A stretch of 64,000 nucleotides of DNA from Aliiglaciecola lipolytica (GCF_018860635.1 NZ_JAHKPT010000030.1:1-64000); one strand, 5' to 3'. Shown: positions 26,399 through 36,158, numbered from the stretch's first letter. The notes: generated by a model not told the origin, from the letters alone. Program-made: numbers and translations.

Positions 26399-27688
26399 TT
26401 AAGCAACCACTAATTGCCAAACTCCTTTTATGCCAATTGCCGACGTGAAGATTGAAAACAGTAAAATCGCGGCAAGAATGACATTGGCTATCCAACTGTT
26501 AGCATGCTCTTTCATTAAATCCTTGCGATTACCCAAATAGAAAATACAAGCTACGGTAACTGGCAAGATAACGGCATTAAACGCTTGGGAAATAATCATC
26601 ACAAACACCGGGCGTGCATCAAAAATCGGTACAACTAAGCCAAGCAGTGAAATAACAAATACCATGATACGGAATTTAGCTAGGGTCATATCGCGTTCTG
26701 CGCCGGTGTAGTCACACAACAGCCAAGGTAGCATTAATATATTAGGAAATTGTGAGGACACGCCAGCTGCTATCAATCCAAACGCAAATATTGAGGTCGC
26801 TAAGGTTCCCGCTAGTGGTTCTAAAATACCTATCATTTGAGATGCTTTGGATAAACCAATACCTTCAACGAATAAGGTGCCCGCGGCTGCAGCCATAATG
26901 GATGCACTAATGATGAACATCAGAAATACCGAGAAAATAGCGTCATTACGTTGTTTGTTATAATCAGCCAAGGTCCAGCCCGCTTCCTTTACCAAGGTGG
27001 TGCGGATAATAAATAAACCGGAAAAAACAGTGGTGCCAATCATTGAGGCGATGACTAAAAATGGCCCCTTGTCGGTAGCTGATGTCACTTCTGGAATACT
27101 GGGTATTAAGCCTTTTAGAATCTCCATTGGAGGCGGCATCATGATAAAGAAGTTTATTAAAAAACACGCCGACATTATGGCGACAATAACCGCGAGGCTA
27201 CGCTCGAAAAACTCGGTTTTACCATTCCAAAATATGAAATAAACCAAGCTTAGAAAAAATCCGGCAAAGTAAATAGGCGCAATACCTCCATCGATAGCAG
27301 ATTTTGACCATTCATAACAGATATCAGCCACTATACCCATTACACCCATTACACTGCCACATACACCAAAGGTTAGTGCTACTAAGAAGAAAATGCCGAC
27401 ACCTGGGTGGATGTGCTTCCTAAATGCTTGAAGAGCCGTTTCGCCAGTGATGAGCGTATAACGACCATACAAGTTAATCATGAAAAAAGTACATAAACAG
27501 GAGGCTATGATGGTCCACAATAAAGACATGCCATATTCAGCGCCTGCCTTTGCCATTGCGGTAACACTGCCGGTGCCAATGTTGAATCCCAGTAAGAAAA
27601 TACCGGGTAGAAAAAGAGCCAGTCCTTGGGCAAACTTTTGTTTAAAAGACTTTTTGTTCGGATGATCCATTTGTGGTACCTCTGTCAT
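26399..27688 (-). CDS. Nramp-related membrane transporter lacking canonical metal-site motifs
   Basis: A 429-residue polytopic membrane protein with about 11 hydrophobic helices and the general look of the Nramp (divalent metal) family: GIFLLGFNIGTGSVTAMAKAGAEYGMSLLWTI for helix 1 and FLVIASMIGTTVFSGLFIIRTTLVKEAGW for helix 6. In true Nramp metal transporters helix 1 carries DPGN and helix 6 carries MPHN-type motifs. Here these are replaced by NIGTG and IGTTVF, so classical Mn/Fe transport is unlikely. It sits downstream of uxuA and the phosphomannose isomerase-like gene on the same strand (190-bp gap), so an organic substrate such as a sugar acid is a possibility. That idea rests only on context. 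An ATG six codons downstream is an alternative start. Confidence 0.72.
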   Translation of the reverse strand: MTEVPQMDHPNKKSFKQKFAQGLALFLPGIFLLGFNIGTGSVTAMAKAGAEYGMSLLWTIIASCLCTFFMINLYGRYTLITGETALQAFRKHIHPGVGIFFLVALTFGVCGSVMGVMGIVADICYEWSKSAIDGGIAPIYFAGFFLSLVYFIFWNGKTEFFERSLAVIVAIMSACFLINFFIMMPPPMEILKGLIPSIPEVTSATDKGPFLVIASMIGTTVFSGLFIIRTTLVKEAGWTLADYNKQRNDAIFSVFLMFIISASIMAAAAGTLFVEGIGLSKASQMIGILEPLAGTLATSIFAFGLIAAGVSSQFPNILMLPWLLCDYTGAERDMTLAKFRIMVFVISLLGLVVPIFDARPVFVMIISQAFNAVILPVTVACIFYLGNRKDLMKEHANSWIANVILAAILLFSIFTSAIGIKGVWQLVVA

Positions 27689-27877
27689 TATGATGACTCC
27701 GGTTGTTGCGCAATGGGCGCTGCTTTATTACCCCGCAACTCTCGCTAGGATTTATGCTTCCCAGATATTCGAGTAACCCGGTATAGTAAAGTCGATTTTA
27801 GCTATGATCTCGCTGCCTAATCGCAACTTATTTACTTACTTTCGCAACATAGCTAATTCAACTTTTTTATTTTATTG

Positions 27878-28960
27878 TTATTTTTTGTCACTTCCTGGAT
27901 AGCATTCCAGTACAGTCATTCCCGATTCAGATTCGTATTGGAAATCTTCAACGTTTGCTGGACAAAAGAAGCGATCCCACTGATTTAATTGGGTAACTTC
28001 ATTTCCTGCTCGCAAAACACCACTTCCTTGGGTTACTACCCCTATGAAAAAAGCATCTTGTTTACGCAGGAAATTGCCTTGAACGGCAGCACGTCTGACG
28101 GTAAAGCAAGGGGTTTTATCAGGACCGATTAGCTCTTCGAGGGTGTTACCCGCGTTGTCGTCAATCAGTACTTCTGGGATGCAACGAAATTCATCATCTA
28201 TCTGTTCAGGCGGAACAGGGGAGAAGTTGAACGCATCTAATGCGGTCTCTATGCCGCGGTCCATAAAGCGTGCTTTTTCAGGAATCACATAACCACATCT
28301 TTCGAATTCAAATCTGACTGCTAAATCAGATGGTTCCATGATCTCCAACATCAAAATGCCTTCTCCTAACGCATGGGGACGTCCGCCTGGCAGCAAAAAT
28401 ACGTCACCTGGTTTTACAGGTATGCGATCGAAACACTTTTCAATGGAAGCAATATCTTGTTCTTCTATCCATTTTTTGAGCTGTTCACGACTGGGTGATC
28501 TTTGAAAGCCGGCGTAAATGTAGGGATCAGTTACATCTTCGCGGATCTCCAAAATAACATATGCTTCGGTTTTCCCACGAGGATAACCTAGTCTTTGTTG
28601 TGCGAATTCCCGGGTAGGATGCGCTTGGAAATGCAACCGTGTGGCACTGTCCAGGTATTTTACTAGCGGAATGTCATCTAACGAGCGAGCAGAGTTATTA
28701 ACAGAACCTAAAAAGTGTTGTTGATCTTGATTCAACAAGTCACGAAACGTCACTGATTTGCCATCTTCAAGCTTGACGGTTGCTAATCCTTCAGAGATCT
28801 CTTCGCGGCCAATGTTACGGGCTTCTACCGTTGAACCAATCCAATCTTCTGGAAAACTGGAATCTTGTGGATTCTCTTTGCCTTCGATTAGATCGAGCAA
28901 TTTTCCACCTTGATAGGTTCGCCAAACACGGTTTGCCGAAAACTTAATGATATTATTCAT
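27878..28960 (-). CDS. class I phosphomannose isomerase-like cupin enzyme
   Basis: A 360-residue protein of the type I mannose-6-phosphate isomerase family (zinc-dependent cupin fold). Metal-site segments are LHFQAHPTREFA (Gln and His ligands), GKTEAYVIL (Glu ligand) and LPGGRPHALGEGILMLEIMEPSD (His ligand). It overlaps the uxuA stop by 4 bp (ATGA), so the two are translationally coupled. A housekeeping manA would rarely sit with mannonate dehydratase. It may instead isomerise a sugar or sugar phosphate feeding into or out of the hexuronate/mannonate route. The fold assignment is firm; the exact substrate is inference. Confidence 0.83.
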   Translation of the reverse strand: MNNIIKFSANRVWRTYQGGKLLDLIEGKENPQDSSFPEDWIGSTVEARNIGREEISEGLATVKLEDGKSVTFRDLLNQDQQHFLGSVNNSARSLDDIPLVKYLDSATRLHFQAHPTREFAQQRLGYPRGKTEAYVILEIREDVTDPYIYAGFQRSPSREQLKKWIEEQDIASIEKCFDRIPVKPGDVFLLPGGRPHALGEGILMLEIMEPSDLAVRFEFERCGYVIPEKARFMDRGIETALDAFNFSPVPPEQIDDEFRCIPEVLIDDNAGNTLEELIGPDKTPCFTVRRAAVQGNFLRKQDAFFIGVVTQGSGVLRAGNEVTQLNQWDRFFCPANVEDFQYESESGMTVLECYPGSDKK

Positions 28961-30171
28961 GATGATTGCTCTTCGAACTGGGCAGAGAGGGCTCTTATTA
29001 CCCCTCTAACTTCGGCAAGACCTTTCAAACGACCAATACCGGAATAGCCTGGGTTGACGGTTTTACCGATGTCATCCATCATCTGATGACCATGATCGGG
29101 ACGAATAAATATGTCTTGATCTAGCGAGTTGGCTTGTCGACGTCGGTTTTCTTCATTCAACAATTCTTTCACCACATGAATCATGTCTATGTCACTATCG
29201 AGATGGCTAGCTTCGTAAAAAGTGCGCTGTTCATTGGGGTCACGGGTGACACCGCGAAGATGAGAGAAATGAATACGCGGTCCAAATTGCTTAGCCATAG
29301 CCGGTAAGTTGTTGTCTGGACGACTGCTATATGTGCCTACGCAAAGGGTAATACCGTTTGACGGGCTAGGTAGTGCATTAAACAGAATATCCAAGTCGTC
29401 TGCGGTACAAATAATACGCGGTAGTCCAAGCATGTCTCGAGGTGGATCATCAGGATGAATGGCCAGTTTAACGCCCATAGCTTCTGCGCGAGGAAGAACT
29501 TGTGCTAGAAATGCAAACAAACTTTCACGTAAAGTATCACTTGTTACATCTTTGTAATTGCTTAGCATGGCGCGAAAATCGTCCAGTCCATAAGCGTCAG
29601 TCATTTTACCAGGTAGACCAGCAATTATATTGTTGGTCAGTTGTTCTTTATCGGCCTCAGACATAGCTTCAAAGACCTGTTTTGCTTCTTCTATTTCAGC
29701 TGCACTGTATTCTGCTTCAGCGTTATCACGTTTCAAAATAAAAAGATCGAAGGCGGCAAACTTTTTCTGATCAAAACGCAGCGCATATGCACCGTTGGGA
29801 AGTTTGAATTTGAGATCGGTACGCGTCCAATCAATCACCGGCATGAAGTTGTAGCAAATTGTTTTTATTCCGCATTTGGCTAGGTTTTCCATCGATTCGA
29901 TCCAATTATCGATGTACTTTTGATGGCCAGGTCGTCTCAGTTTTATATCTTCATGGACAGGAATACTTTCTACTACACTCCATCTAAGGGGCATAAGATC
30001 ATCTTCACAGTTTTCTATTAGAGCCTGATATTGACGAATCGCTTCAATTGACCAAACGTCACCGGTAGGAATAGTATGCAGCGCACTGACAACATCAGTT
30101 GCACCTGTTTGTCTTATATCATTTATGGTTACGGGGTCGTTGGGACCGAACCATCTCCAAGATTCACGCAT
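28957..30171 (-). CDS. uxuA: D-mannonate dehydratase
   Basis: A 404-residue UxuA-family enzyme (xylose isomerase-like TIM barrel, Mn/Fe-dependent) that dehydrates D-mannonate to 2-keto-3-deoxy-D-gluconate in hexuronate breakdown. The N-terminus MRESWRWFGPNDPVTINDIRQTGATDVVSALH is diagnostic. Metal and substrate motifs include LAIHPDDPPRDMLGLPRI, LCVGTYSSRPDNN, IHFSHLRGVTRDP, EASHLDSDIDMI and IRPDHGHQM. Length matches E. coli UxuA. It is the first gene of the minus-strand unit uxuA, pmi-like, Nramp-like, and is divergent from a large TonB receptor. A UxuR/ExuR-like dyad lies 230 bp upstream in the shared regulatory region. A second, unrelated mannonate dehydratase-family gene is 10 kb away. 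Confidence 0.93.
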   Translation of the reverse strand: MRESWRWFGPNDPVTINDIRQTGATDVVSALHTIPTGDVWSIEAIRQYQALIENCEDDLMPLRWSVVESIPVHEDIKLRRPGHQKYIDNWIESMENLAKCGIKTICYNFMPVIDWTRTDLKFKLPNGAYALRFDQKKFAAFDLFILKRDNAEAEYSAAEIEEAKQVFEAMSEADKEQLTNNIIAGLPGKMTDAYGLDDFRAMLSNYKDVTSDTLRESLFAFLAQVLPRAEAMGVKLAIHPDDPPRDMLGLPRIICTADDLDILFNALPSPSNGITLCVGTYSSRPDNNLPAMAKQFGPRIHFSHLRGVTRDPNEQRTFYEASHLDSDIDMIHVVKELLNEENRRRQANSLDQDIFIRPDHGHQMMDDIGKTVNPGYSGIGRLKGLAEVRGVIRALSAQFEEQSS

Positions 30172-30836
30172 TTTAAGTTTCTCTAATTAAAATAAAAAAG
30201 TAAGCTTTTCACCTTCACTTCATCAGCAACGCCATAATGTGTTTACAATCCGTCTTTGCTCATTTGAAGTAAGTGTCTACTATCAACAGATTATTAGAGT
30301 AACCTTCCGGTGGCAGCTTTACACATTGAAATTAGTACCCGCTCCCATTGAGGGATATGCGTGATTGTGAAAATGACAAATTAAAGTATCCAATAATACC
30401 AAATTGGTCAACCAATATATTCTGTCTATCGTGCCACTCACCCCCTGTTTCGTTTCTTTTTCACACTATTTAGTTACATGAAAATCTATAGCATCTATAC
30501 ATAATCTTTACTCAACGCTATATCATGGGTTGTCTTTAACATGTTGATATATATTGTTATTTTAAGGTTTTTATTGGTTTTTACATGCTTTGGTTATTAG
30601 AATGTAAGCATTGGTTAGACCAATACTTTAAATTTTTGTTAAAAAATATATTACCAAAAGGTTGACCTTTACAGGATAAATTGTAAGTATTACGTAAATT
30701 ATTTGTAAGTCTTGAGCCTTTATCTTGTGAAGTAATAAGTTTGTGTAAATTTTTATCTAAACTATATTCCATAAAGATGATGTTCAATTACTGAAAAATA
30801 AGCTTAAAACACACATAAAACTCACAGGAACAATAT
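30172..30836. other. divergent regulatory region between uxuA and the TonB receptor
   Basis: A 665-bp AT-rich non-coding region that should contain promoters for both divergent units. The clearest element is the ATTGGT-CA-ACCAAT dyad at 30403-30416. The right part (30540-30780) is especially AT-rich and probably forms a long leader for the receptor mRNA. No coding frame was supported. Confidence 0.5.
30403..30416. promoter_or_regulatory. UxuR/ExuR-like operator dyad
   Basis: ATTGGT-CA-ACCAAT is a perfect 6-bp inverted repeat. It closely resembles the known E. coli UxuR/ExuR site (ATTGGTATACCAAT). It lies between divergent uxuA and the TonB receptor gene, as expected for hexuronate control. 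No GntR-type UxuR gene is in the window. Confidence 0.6.
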
Positions 30837-33800
30837 ATGCAACACAGATTATCGAAAATTACTTTAGCGATGCTTTCAGCAACCGCGCTAAATATGTCCG
30901 CATCTGCTTTTGCACAAGATGCGCAGCCAAGTGCAGATGACGATTACGAGGTTATTCAAGTAACAGGTATTCGTAGCTCACTAACCAACGCCCTTGCCGA
31001 AAAGCGGGAATCGAATAACTTGGTTGAAGTCATTGAAGCGGTTGATATTGGTAAGCTACCAGATCAAAACCTTGCGGAAGTACTAGAGAACGTTACTGGT
31101 ATTCAGATTACAAGAACAGCTGGTGTTGGTACCGGTGTTCAAATCCGTGGTACTAACTCTAACCGAACGGAAATCAACGGTGTATCTACTGTGGGTTCTG
31201 GCGCTGGACGCAGCGGTATTAGTTTTGAAGATGTTTCAGCAGGAATTATATCTGGCGTTGAGGTGACGAAGTCTCCTGAAGCTAAAACAATTGAAGGATC
31301 TGTGGGTGGAACTGTAAACCTGAAAACAATACGTCCACTTCAGCTTAATGACACCCTAATCTCCGTTCGTGTACAAGGTGAAAATAGTAGCTTATCTACA
31401 GACAGTACTTTTACTCCTAGACTATCAGGTACTTTTGGCGACAATTGGGATACTGATAACGGCGAATTCGGTGTAGTAGTAAGTCTTAACTATGCTGAGC
31501 AAGATGTTACTGCTTTCCGTCCTCGTGCTGATAGAGATAACTCTGTAGCTGCAGATAGTGGCGCGGCAAGTGCACAAGATTTTGATTACTTACCAATTCA
31601 ATTCTTCGTACAAGATTATGACAACTACGAATATGAATCTACTAACATTGCCGCTACTTTTGAATGGGCGCCAAGAGAAGAGTTGAAGTTGTTTTTTGAT
31701 GCCGTTATTAACGATCAAGAACGCAGACAAGAAAGTTCAAGAATTCAAGCATCAGGTATTAGTGGACTTAAAGACATTGCCGCTCCTAGTGAATTCGAAA
31801 CGGTTAACTTTGGTTCTTTAGGTGGCCAAGATCTTGGTAGCATCCAAGCAGCTGTACGTGGTGTCATTCCAATTGATGGAGATGGTTCTGACGGTAACTT
31901 ACGTTTCTCAGGTGATACAAATTCTCGTATAACCAAAAGTGAAATTTACAGACTTGGTGGTGAGTGGACCGGTGATAACTTTAAAGTGAGTGCTGAGCTG
32001 TCTTCTTCAAGCTCTGATACTACTACTCCTAGCTTCAATACTACATTGAACTTTATCAACCCTAACTCTCCATTGAATGCTGAAGCTCTTCTAGCCAATC
32101 ACTTTGCCAATGAAGCAAACGGTAATGAAGACCTATACGATTCAAACGAAAATGGTACGCCATTTATTTACGATTTAACCGGCAACGCACTAACCTTTGG
32201 TGTTGCTACAGGTGAAGTAACTGGCCCTAGCTCTGAACAACTACTTGACCCAGCTAACGTGGTATTGCGTGATGTGGCGATTGGCCAAGATGTCGCGGAA
32301 AACAGTGAAGATGCTTTCCGTACTGATTTCACTTATTACCTAGACGGTGTTGTGACTTCGGTTGATGTTGGTTTCCGTTACAGTAAAGTAAACAGTCTTC
32401 GTGACGAGATTACGACCAGCGTAGGTTTAAGAGAATTCGCAGATAGCCCTACTGGTGATTTGTTCGCAGAACTACTGGTACCTGGGCCGACTAACTTTAA
32501 TGATGCTGATGGTAGAGAATTATACGTACGTGATTTTCTTCTTATTGACGCAGAAAGAGTTGCTTCAGATCCAGATGGCGTGTTAGCTATTTTAAATGAT
32601 GCCATTGTTGCTAATAATGCTATTACTGGTTCAACTCGTGGACCTATTAGTTCACCAACTTCAAGCTCAGCTGCTTTCTTTGATATTGAAGAGAAAACGA
32701 CTGCTTTGTATGCGCAAGGTAACTTCTCTTATGAAATGCTCCGCGGTAACTTTGGTGTGCGTTATTTAAAAACTGACGTGACTTCAAGAGGTAACTCTGT
32801 AACTAACGATGTGGTTACTGCTGTTACAACTGAAAGTGATTACGACTTCGTATTACCACGTATTAACGTAGTAGCCGATGTACACGATGATGTTGTTGTT
32901 CGTGCAGGTTGGGGAAAAGATATTAGACGTCCTGATTTTGATGACCTTTCAACGTCGTATACATTCTCTACTAGTCCAAACCCAGCAGTACAACTAGGTA
33001 ACCCTGGTTTGGCTCCTGAAGAAGTGACTTCATTCGATTTGTCTGCTGAATGGTATTTTGCTGAAGCAAGTATGGTTAGTCTTGGTATTTTCCACAAGAA
33101 ACGTTCTGAATTGCACGTAACTCAACAAGATGACCCATATGAAGATCCTGTAACTGGTTTCCGTGATATCACAGATCCTTGTGAAGGCGGCGGTATCTTT
33201 AACCCAATTGCAGACATCAACGTATTTGGTCCAATTGGTACCGGCGTATGTGTTCCTACATCGCAAAAAATTAATGACACTGGTGAAACGACTCAGAAAG
33301 GGATTGAATTTGCTGTTCAATATGACCTTGCTGGTTTCGAAGATGACCTAGGTTGGGCTTCTGGTTTCGGTGTGATTTTCAACTATACCATTCAAGAGTT
33401 CTCAGGTGGTGAGGCAGAAGATTCAGCAACTAGCCGTGCTAACGCTGTGTTTGCATTAACAACGGGTATTGACGATATCAGTGTTTCTGCAGTTCAGGGC
33501 TTACTTGACTTGTCTGAAAACTCTTACAACTTTACGTTGTACTATGAAAAGTATGGTTTGTCGGCTCGTATGCGTTACACATGGCGTGAAGCGTACCGTT
33601 CAACTGACTTCGGTAGTACTTCTAGCTTACCTTGGGGATTCCCAGTGGTACAAGAAGACAGAGGACAACTTAACGCTAGCGTAAGTTATGATATCAATGA
33701 GCAATTCAACGTTGGTATTGAAGCTGTTAACCTCACAGAGTCTGAAGTTGAGCAAAGTTGTATCAACGAAGGTGGTTTGCTTTGTTACCAAGGTTTAACT

Positions 33801-33839
33801 GACCGTAGAATCACCATTGGTGGTAGCTACCGCTTCTAA
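30837..33839 (+). CDS. large TonB-dependent receptor, probable carbohydrate uptake
   Basis: A 1000-residue TonB-dependent receptor with signal peptide (ends ASAFAQD, residue 28). It has a TonB-box-like EVIQVTGIRSSL, a plug domain (ESNNLVEVIEAVDIGKLPDQNLAEVLENVTGIQI, about 57-92; GVEVTKSPEAKTIEGSVGGTVNLKT, about 140-165) and a beta-barrel ending in ITIGGSYRF. The IRSSL plus SNNLVEVI..DIGKLPD wording marks the subfamily that Alteromonadales use for oligosaccharides. Sitting divergently from uxuA with a shared UxuR-like site, it is a good candidate for uptake of uronate-containing oligosaccharides such as alginate or glucuronan fragments. The ligand is inferred from context. Confidence 0.9.
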   Translation: MQHRLSKITLAMLSATALNMSASAFAQDAQPSADDDYEVIQVTGIRSSLTNALAEKRESNNLVEVIEAVDIGKLPDQNLAEVLENVTGIQITRTAGVGTGVQIRGTNSNRTEINGVSTVGSGAGRSGISFEDVSAGIISGVEVTKSPEAKTIEGSVGGTVNLKTIRPLQLNDTLISVRVQGENSSLSTDSTFTPRLSGTFGDNWDTDNGEFGVVVSLNYAEQDVTAFRPRADRDNSVAADSGAASAQDFDYLPIQFFVQDYDNYEYESTNIAATFEWAPREELKLFFDAVINDQERRQESSRIQASGISGLKDIAAPSEFETVNFGSLGGQDLGSIQAAVRGVIPIDGDGSDGNLRFSGDTNSRITKSEIYRLGGEWTGDNFKVSAELSSSSSDTTTPSFNTTLNFINPNSPLNAEALLANHFANEANGNEDLYDSNENGTPFIYDLTGNALTFGVATGEVTGPSSEQLLDPANVVLRDVAIGQDVAENSEDAFRTDFTYYLDGVVTSVDVGFRYSKVNSLRDEITTSVGLREFADSPTGDLFAELLVPGPTNFNDADGRELYVRDFLLIDAERVASDPDGVLAILNDAIVANNAITGSTRGPISSPTSSSAAFFDIEEKTTALYAQGNFSYEMLRGNFGVRYLKTDVTSRGNSVTNDVVTAVTTESDYDFVLPRINVVADVHDDVVVRAGWGKDIRRPDFDDLSTSYTFSTSPNPAVQLGNPGLAPEEVTSFDLSAEWYFAEASMVSLGIFHKKRSELHVTQQDDPYEDPVTGFRDITDPCEGGGIFNPIADINVFGPIGTGVCVPTSQKINDTGETTQKGIEFAVQYDLAGFEDDLGWASGFGVIFNYTIQEFSGGEAEDSATSRANAVFALTTGIDDISVSAVQGLLDLSENSYNFTLYYEKYGLSARMRYTWREAYRSTDFGSTSSLPWGFPVVQEDRGQLNASVSYDINEQFNVGIEAVNLTESEVEQSCINEGGLLCYQGLTDRRITIGGSYRF

Positions 33840-33865
33840 GAGTTGTAAATATACCTAACTAAGAT

Positions 33866-33888
33866 TGCCATTATTGATGGCAATCATT
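33866..33888 (+). other. hairpin downstream of the TonB receptor gene
   Basis: GATTGCCA, seven-base loop, TGGCAATC, about 30 bp after the receptor stop, followed by a short ATTTT. It may be a first weak terminator or an mRNA-stabilising hairpin before the stronger terminator at 33932. Confidence 0.5.
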
Positions 33889-33931
33889 TTCCAAACAGAT
33901 ATTAGGGTTAGGTATTTATATTACTAAATTG

Positions 33932-33958
33932 AAAGCAAGCCCTATGGCTTGCTTTTTT
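33932..33958 (+). terminator. Rho-independent terminator of the TonB receptor gene
   Basis: AGCAAGCC, loop CTAT, GGCTTGCT followed by TTTTTT. Strong stem with a T tract, about 95 bp after the receptor stop. Confidence 0.85.
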
Positions 33959-34067
33959 ATTTGCTGCAAATAACACCTTCTATTCTGTATCACTTTGCAT
34001 TTCTCAATACTTTCTGTTTCGGAATCCTGTCCGTTTAGCAACACCAACTTATGTTAAACCTTGAAAA

Positions 34068-34203
34068 CCTGCGGGGTCAGAGCCATAGATTTAGAACTGC
34101 GGGGGCAGAGCCAATGATTTGAACCTGCGGGGTCAGAGCCATTGATTTAAACTTGCGGGATCAAAACCATTGATTTTATTTCAACGGCTCTGACCCCTTT
34201 GAT
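34068..34203. repeat. GGGGTCAGAGCC repeat cluster
   Basis: Four direct copies of about 28 bp built on CTGCGGGGTCAGAGCCATTG (starting near 34069, 34098, 34125 and 34153, the last one decayed), then one inverted copy GGCTCTGACCCC at 34185-34196. First and last copies can pair into a long hairpin. It lies between the TonB receptor terminator and the stop of the DUF885 gene. It differs from the GTAG-headed REP modules elsewhere in the window. The GGGGTCAGAGCC/GGCTCTGACCCC motif recurs, to my knowledge, in many gammaproteobacterial intergenic regions near REP-type transposases, but no transposase is present here. Confidence 0.75.
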
Positions 34204-34217
34204 TTCTATCTTTTGGA

Positions 34218-36020
34218 CTATTTGGCAGATTTTACCGATGCTATCCAGTTTTCAATATTCGTCTCTAATACCGATAGTGGAATTGAACCGCTACCTAACA
34301 AAGTATCGTGGAAATCTTTTATGTTGAATTTATCACCTAACTCATTTTGGGCTCGTTCGCGCAGCTCCAACATTTTTAATTGTCCAATTTTGTAAGCAAG
34401 GGCTTGACCAGGCCAAGATATATAGCGATCGATTTCGTTAATAATATCTTCCTCACTTTTAGCCGCATTTGCTTTAAAGTAGTCAATAGCTTGCTGTCGA
34501 GTCCAACCTTTGTAATGTATGCCCGTATCTACTACTAAACGCACTGAGCGCCACATATCATAGGTTAATTGACCAAAGCGGGAGTATGGGTCTTTGTACA
34601 AGCCCAAATCGTATCCCAAGCGTTCACTGTACAATCCCCAACCTTCTACAAACACGGTAAAGCTTAAGAAACGACGGAAGTAGGGCATATCATCCAATTC
34701 CATTTGTAACGCCAATTGCAAATGGTGTCCTGGTACCGCTTCGTGAACACTCAGCACTTCCATTTCATATTTAGGACGGGTTTCTGGTTGATATAAGTTC
34801 ACATAATAATAACCCGCACGGGAACCATCTGCGGCGGGCGGATTGTAATATGCCGTAGTCGAATCAGGGGCAACCGCATCAGGGATAGCTTTTAAGCCAT
34901 AGGGTATGCGAGGAAGTTTGCCAAATAATTTGACGATCTCTGGGTCGATACGTTTGCTGATTGCGAGATATGCATCAAATAACTCTTCGGGCGTTTCATA
35001 ATAAAATTGTGGATCTGTACGTAAAAAGTTAACAAATTCCTCAAACGTGCCGTCAAAGCCGGTTTCTTCCATGACTTTATCCATTTCTGCACGATTGCGT
35101 GCTACTTCATCCAAACCAATCTGATGGATTTCATCTGGTGTCAGGTCAGTAGTGGTAAAATAGCGAACCTTCTGCTGATACGATGCTTTACCATCAGGCG
35201 TATCCCACAAACCATGGGTAGAGCGTGTTGCAGGGAGATATTGGTTAATAAAAAATTCATTAAATTCAGCATAGGCTGGAATGATATGGTCAGCAATAAT
35301 CGCTTTCGCTTTTAGCTGTAAGCGCGCCTGTTCAGCAGATGATATATGGTCACTGATATTGATAAAGGGCCGATAAAAAAGACTTTCCTCTGGTGTGTCG
35401 ACAAGCTGTTTTTGAATTTGCGCAGGGATGCGTAGCATAGTATCGCGGGCAGGCATCATGCCTTGCGACATACCGGTTTCCATCAAGGTTTGATTTTGCT
35501 CAAGTAACCTGGGGATTTTTTCCAGTCTTGTTAACCAATTTTCATAGTCTTTGACCGAACTTAGCGACACGAAGTTGGCCATATCGTCCAAGGTTTGCAC
35601 CCCTTGGTTTTGGTCTATCGGCATAAGATAGGACTTATATTTGTGCTCTTCTATGGACATTTCTAGCTGCCATTTAAACAACTGATAGTTAGTCTGCTGA
35701 CTGTCCGTTAATTGTTCGGCATCAATACTAGAAAGCTTTGCAAGGACGTCACGATTATGAGCGTCAATTGCATTGATTGCCGACAAACTCATGTCTTGCC
35801 AACGACTATTTTGCTGATCATTACCTAATCCAAGGTAACTAGCATAAGCAGGGTAAGTATCTAGAAAGTACTGCCACTCCTCATCGAGTATTTGTTGCAG
35901 CTGTTGTTGTGCATCATTAGGCGTTGTTACTGATATGGGTTTTTTAGTTTGTTGTGGAGCGGCACAAGCAGTGAGCAGCATTGCCGCAAATAGCATTTTT
36001 ATAAACAGTTTTATAGGCAT
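34218..36020 (-). CDS. DUF885-family lipoprotein, putative metallopeptidase-like
   Basis: A 600-residue predicted lipoprotein (lipobox LLTAC, Cys19) of the DUF885 family, all-helical proteins distantly resembling metallocarboxypeptidases. The hallmark HEAVPGHHLQLALQ (about residue 429) gives a potential zinc site, with a downstream glutamate in VEGWGLYSERLG. Family members have been suggested to be peptidases, but activity is seldom proven. It is on the same strand as the lipoprotein-symporter-dehydrogenase genes upstream, with a 138-bp gap, so operon membership is uncertain. The GGGGTCAGAGCC repeats begin immediately after its 3' end. Confidence 0.82.
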   Translation of the reverse strand: MPIKLFIKMLFAAMLLTACAAPQQTKKPISVTTPNDAQQQLQQILDEEWQYFLDTYPAYASYLGLGNDQQNSRWQDMSLSAINAIDAHNRDVLAKLSSIDAEQLTDSQQTNYQLFKWQLEMSIEEHKYKSYLMPIDQNQGVQTLDDMANFVSLSSVKDYENWLTRLEKIPRLLEQNQTLMETGMSQGMMPARDTMLRIPAQIQKQLVDTPEESLFYRPFINISDHISSAEQARLQLKAKAIIADHIIPAYAEFNEFFINQYLPATRSTHGLWDTPDGKASYQQKVRYFTTTDLTPDEIHQIGLDEVARNRAEMDKVMEETGFDGTFEEFVNFLRTDPQFYYETPEELFDAYLAISKRIDPEIVKLFGKLPRIPYGLKAIPDAVAPDSTTAYYNPPAADGSRAGYYYVNLYQPETRPKYEMEVLSVHEAVPGHHLQLALQMELDDMPYFRRFLSFTVFVEGWGLYSERLGYDLGLYKDPYSRFGQLTYDMWRSVRLVVDTGIHYKGWTRQQAIDYFKANAAKSEEDIINEIDRYISWPGQALAYKIGQLKMLELRERAQNELGDKFNIKDFHDTLLGSGSIPLSVLETNIENWIASVKSAK

Positions 36021-36158
36021 CTTGATTTCCCTTTCGAGTATGTTTTTTAACCATACTCTTTTATAAAGGGTTCGTACAATTTTAGCAAATCTTTGCTTAG
36101 TTTGGTAAGCGCAGCAAACACTGTTATTTGCGCGCTATGCAAACCATGTGAAGTTCAC

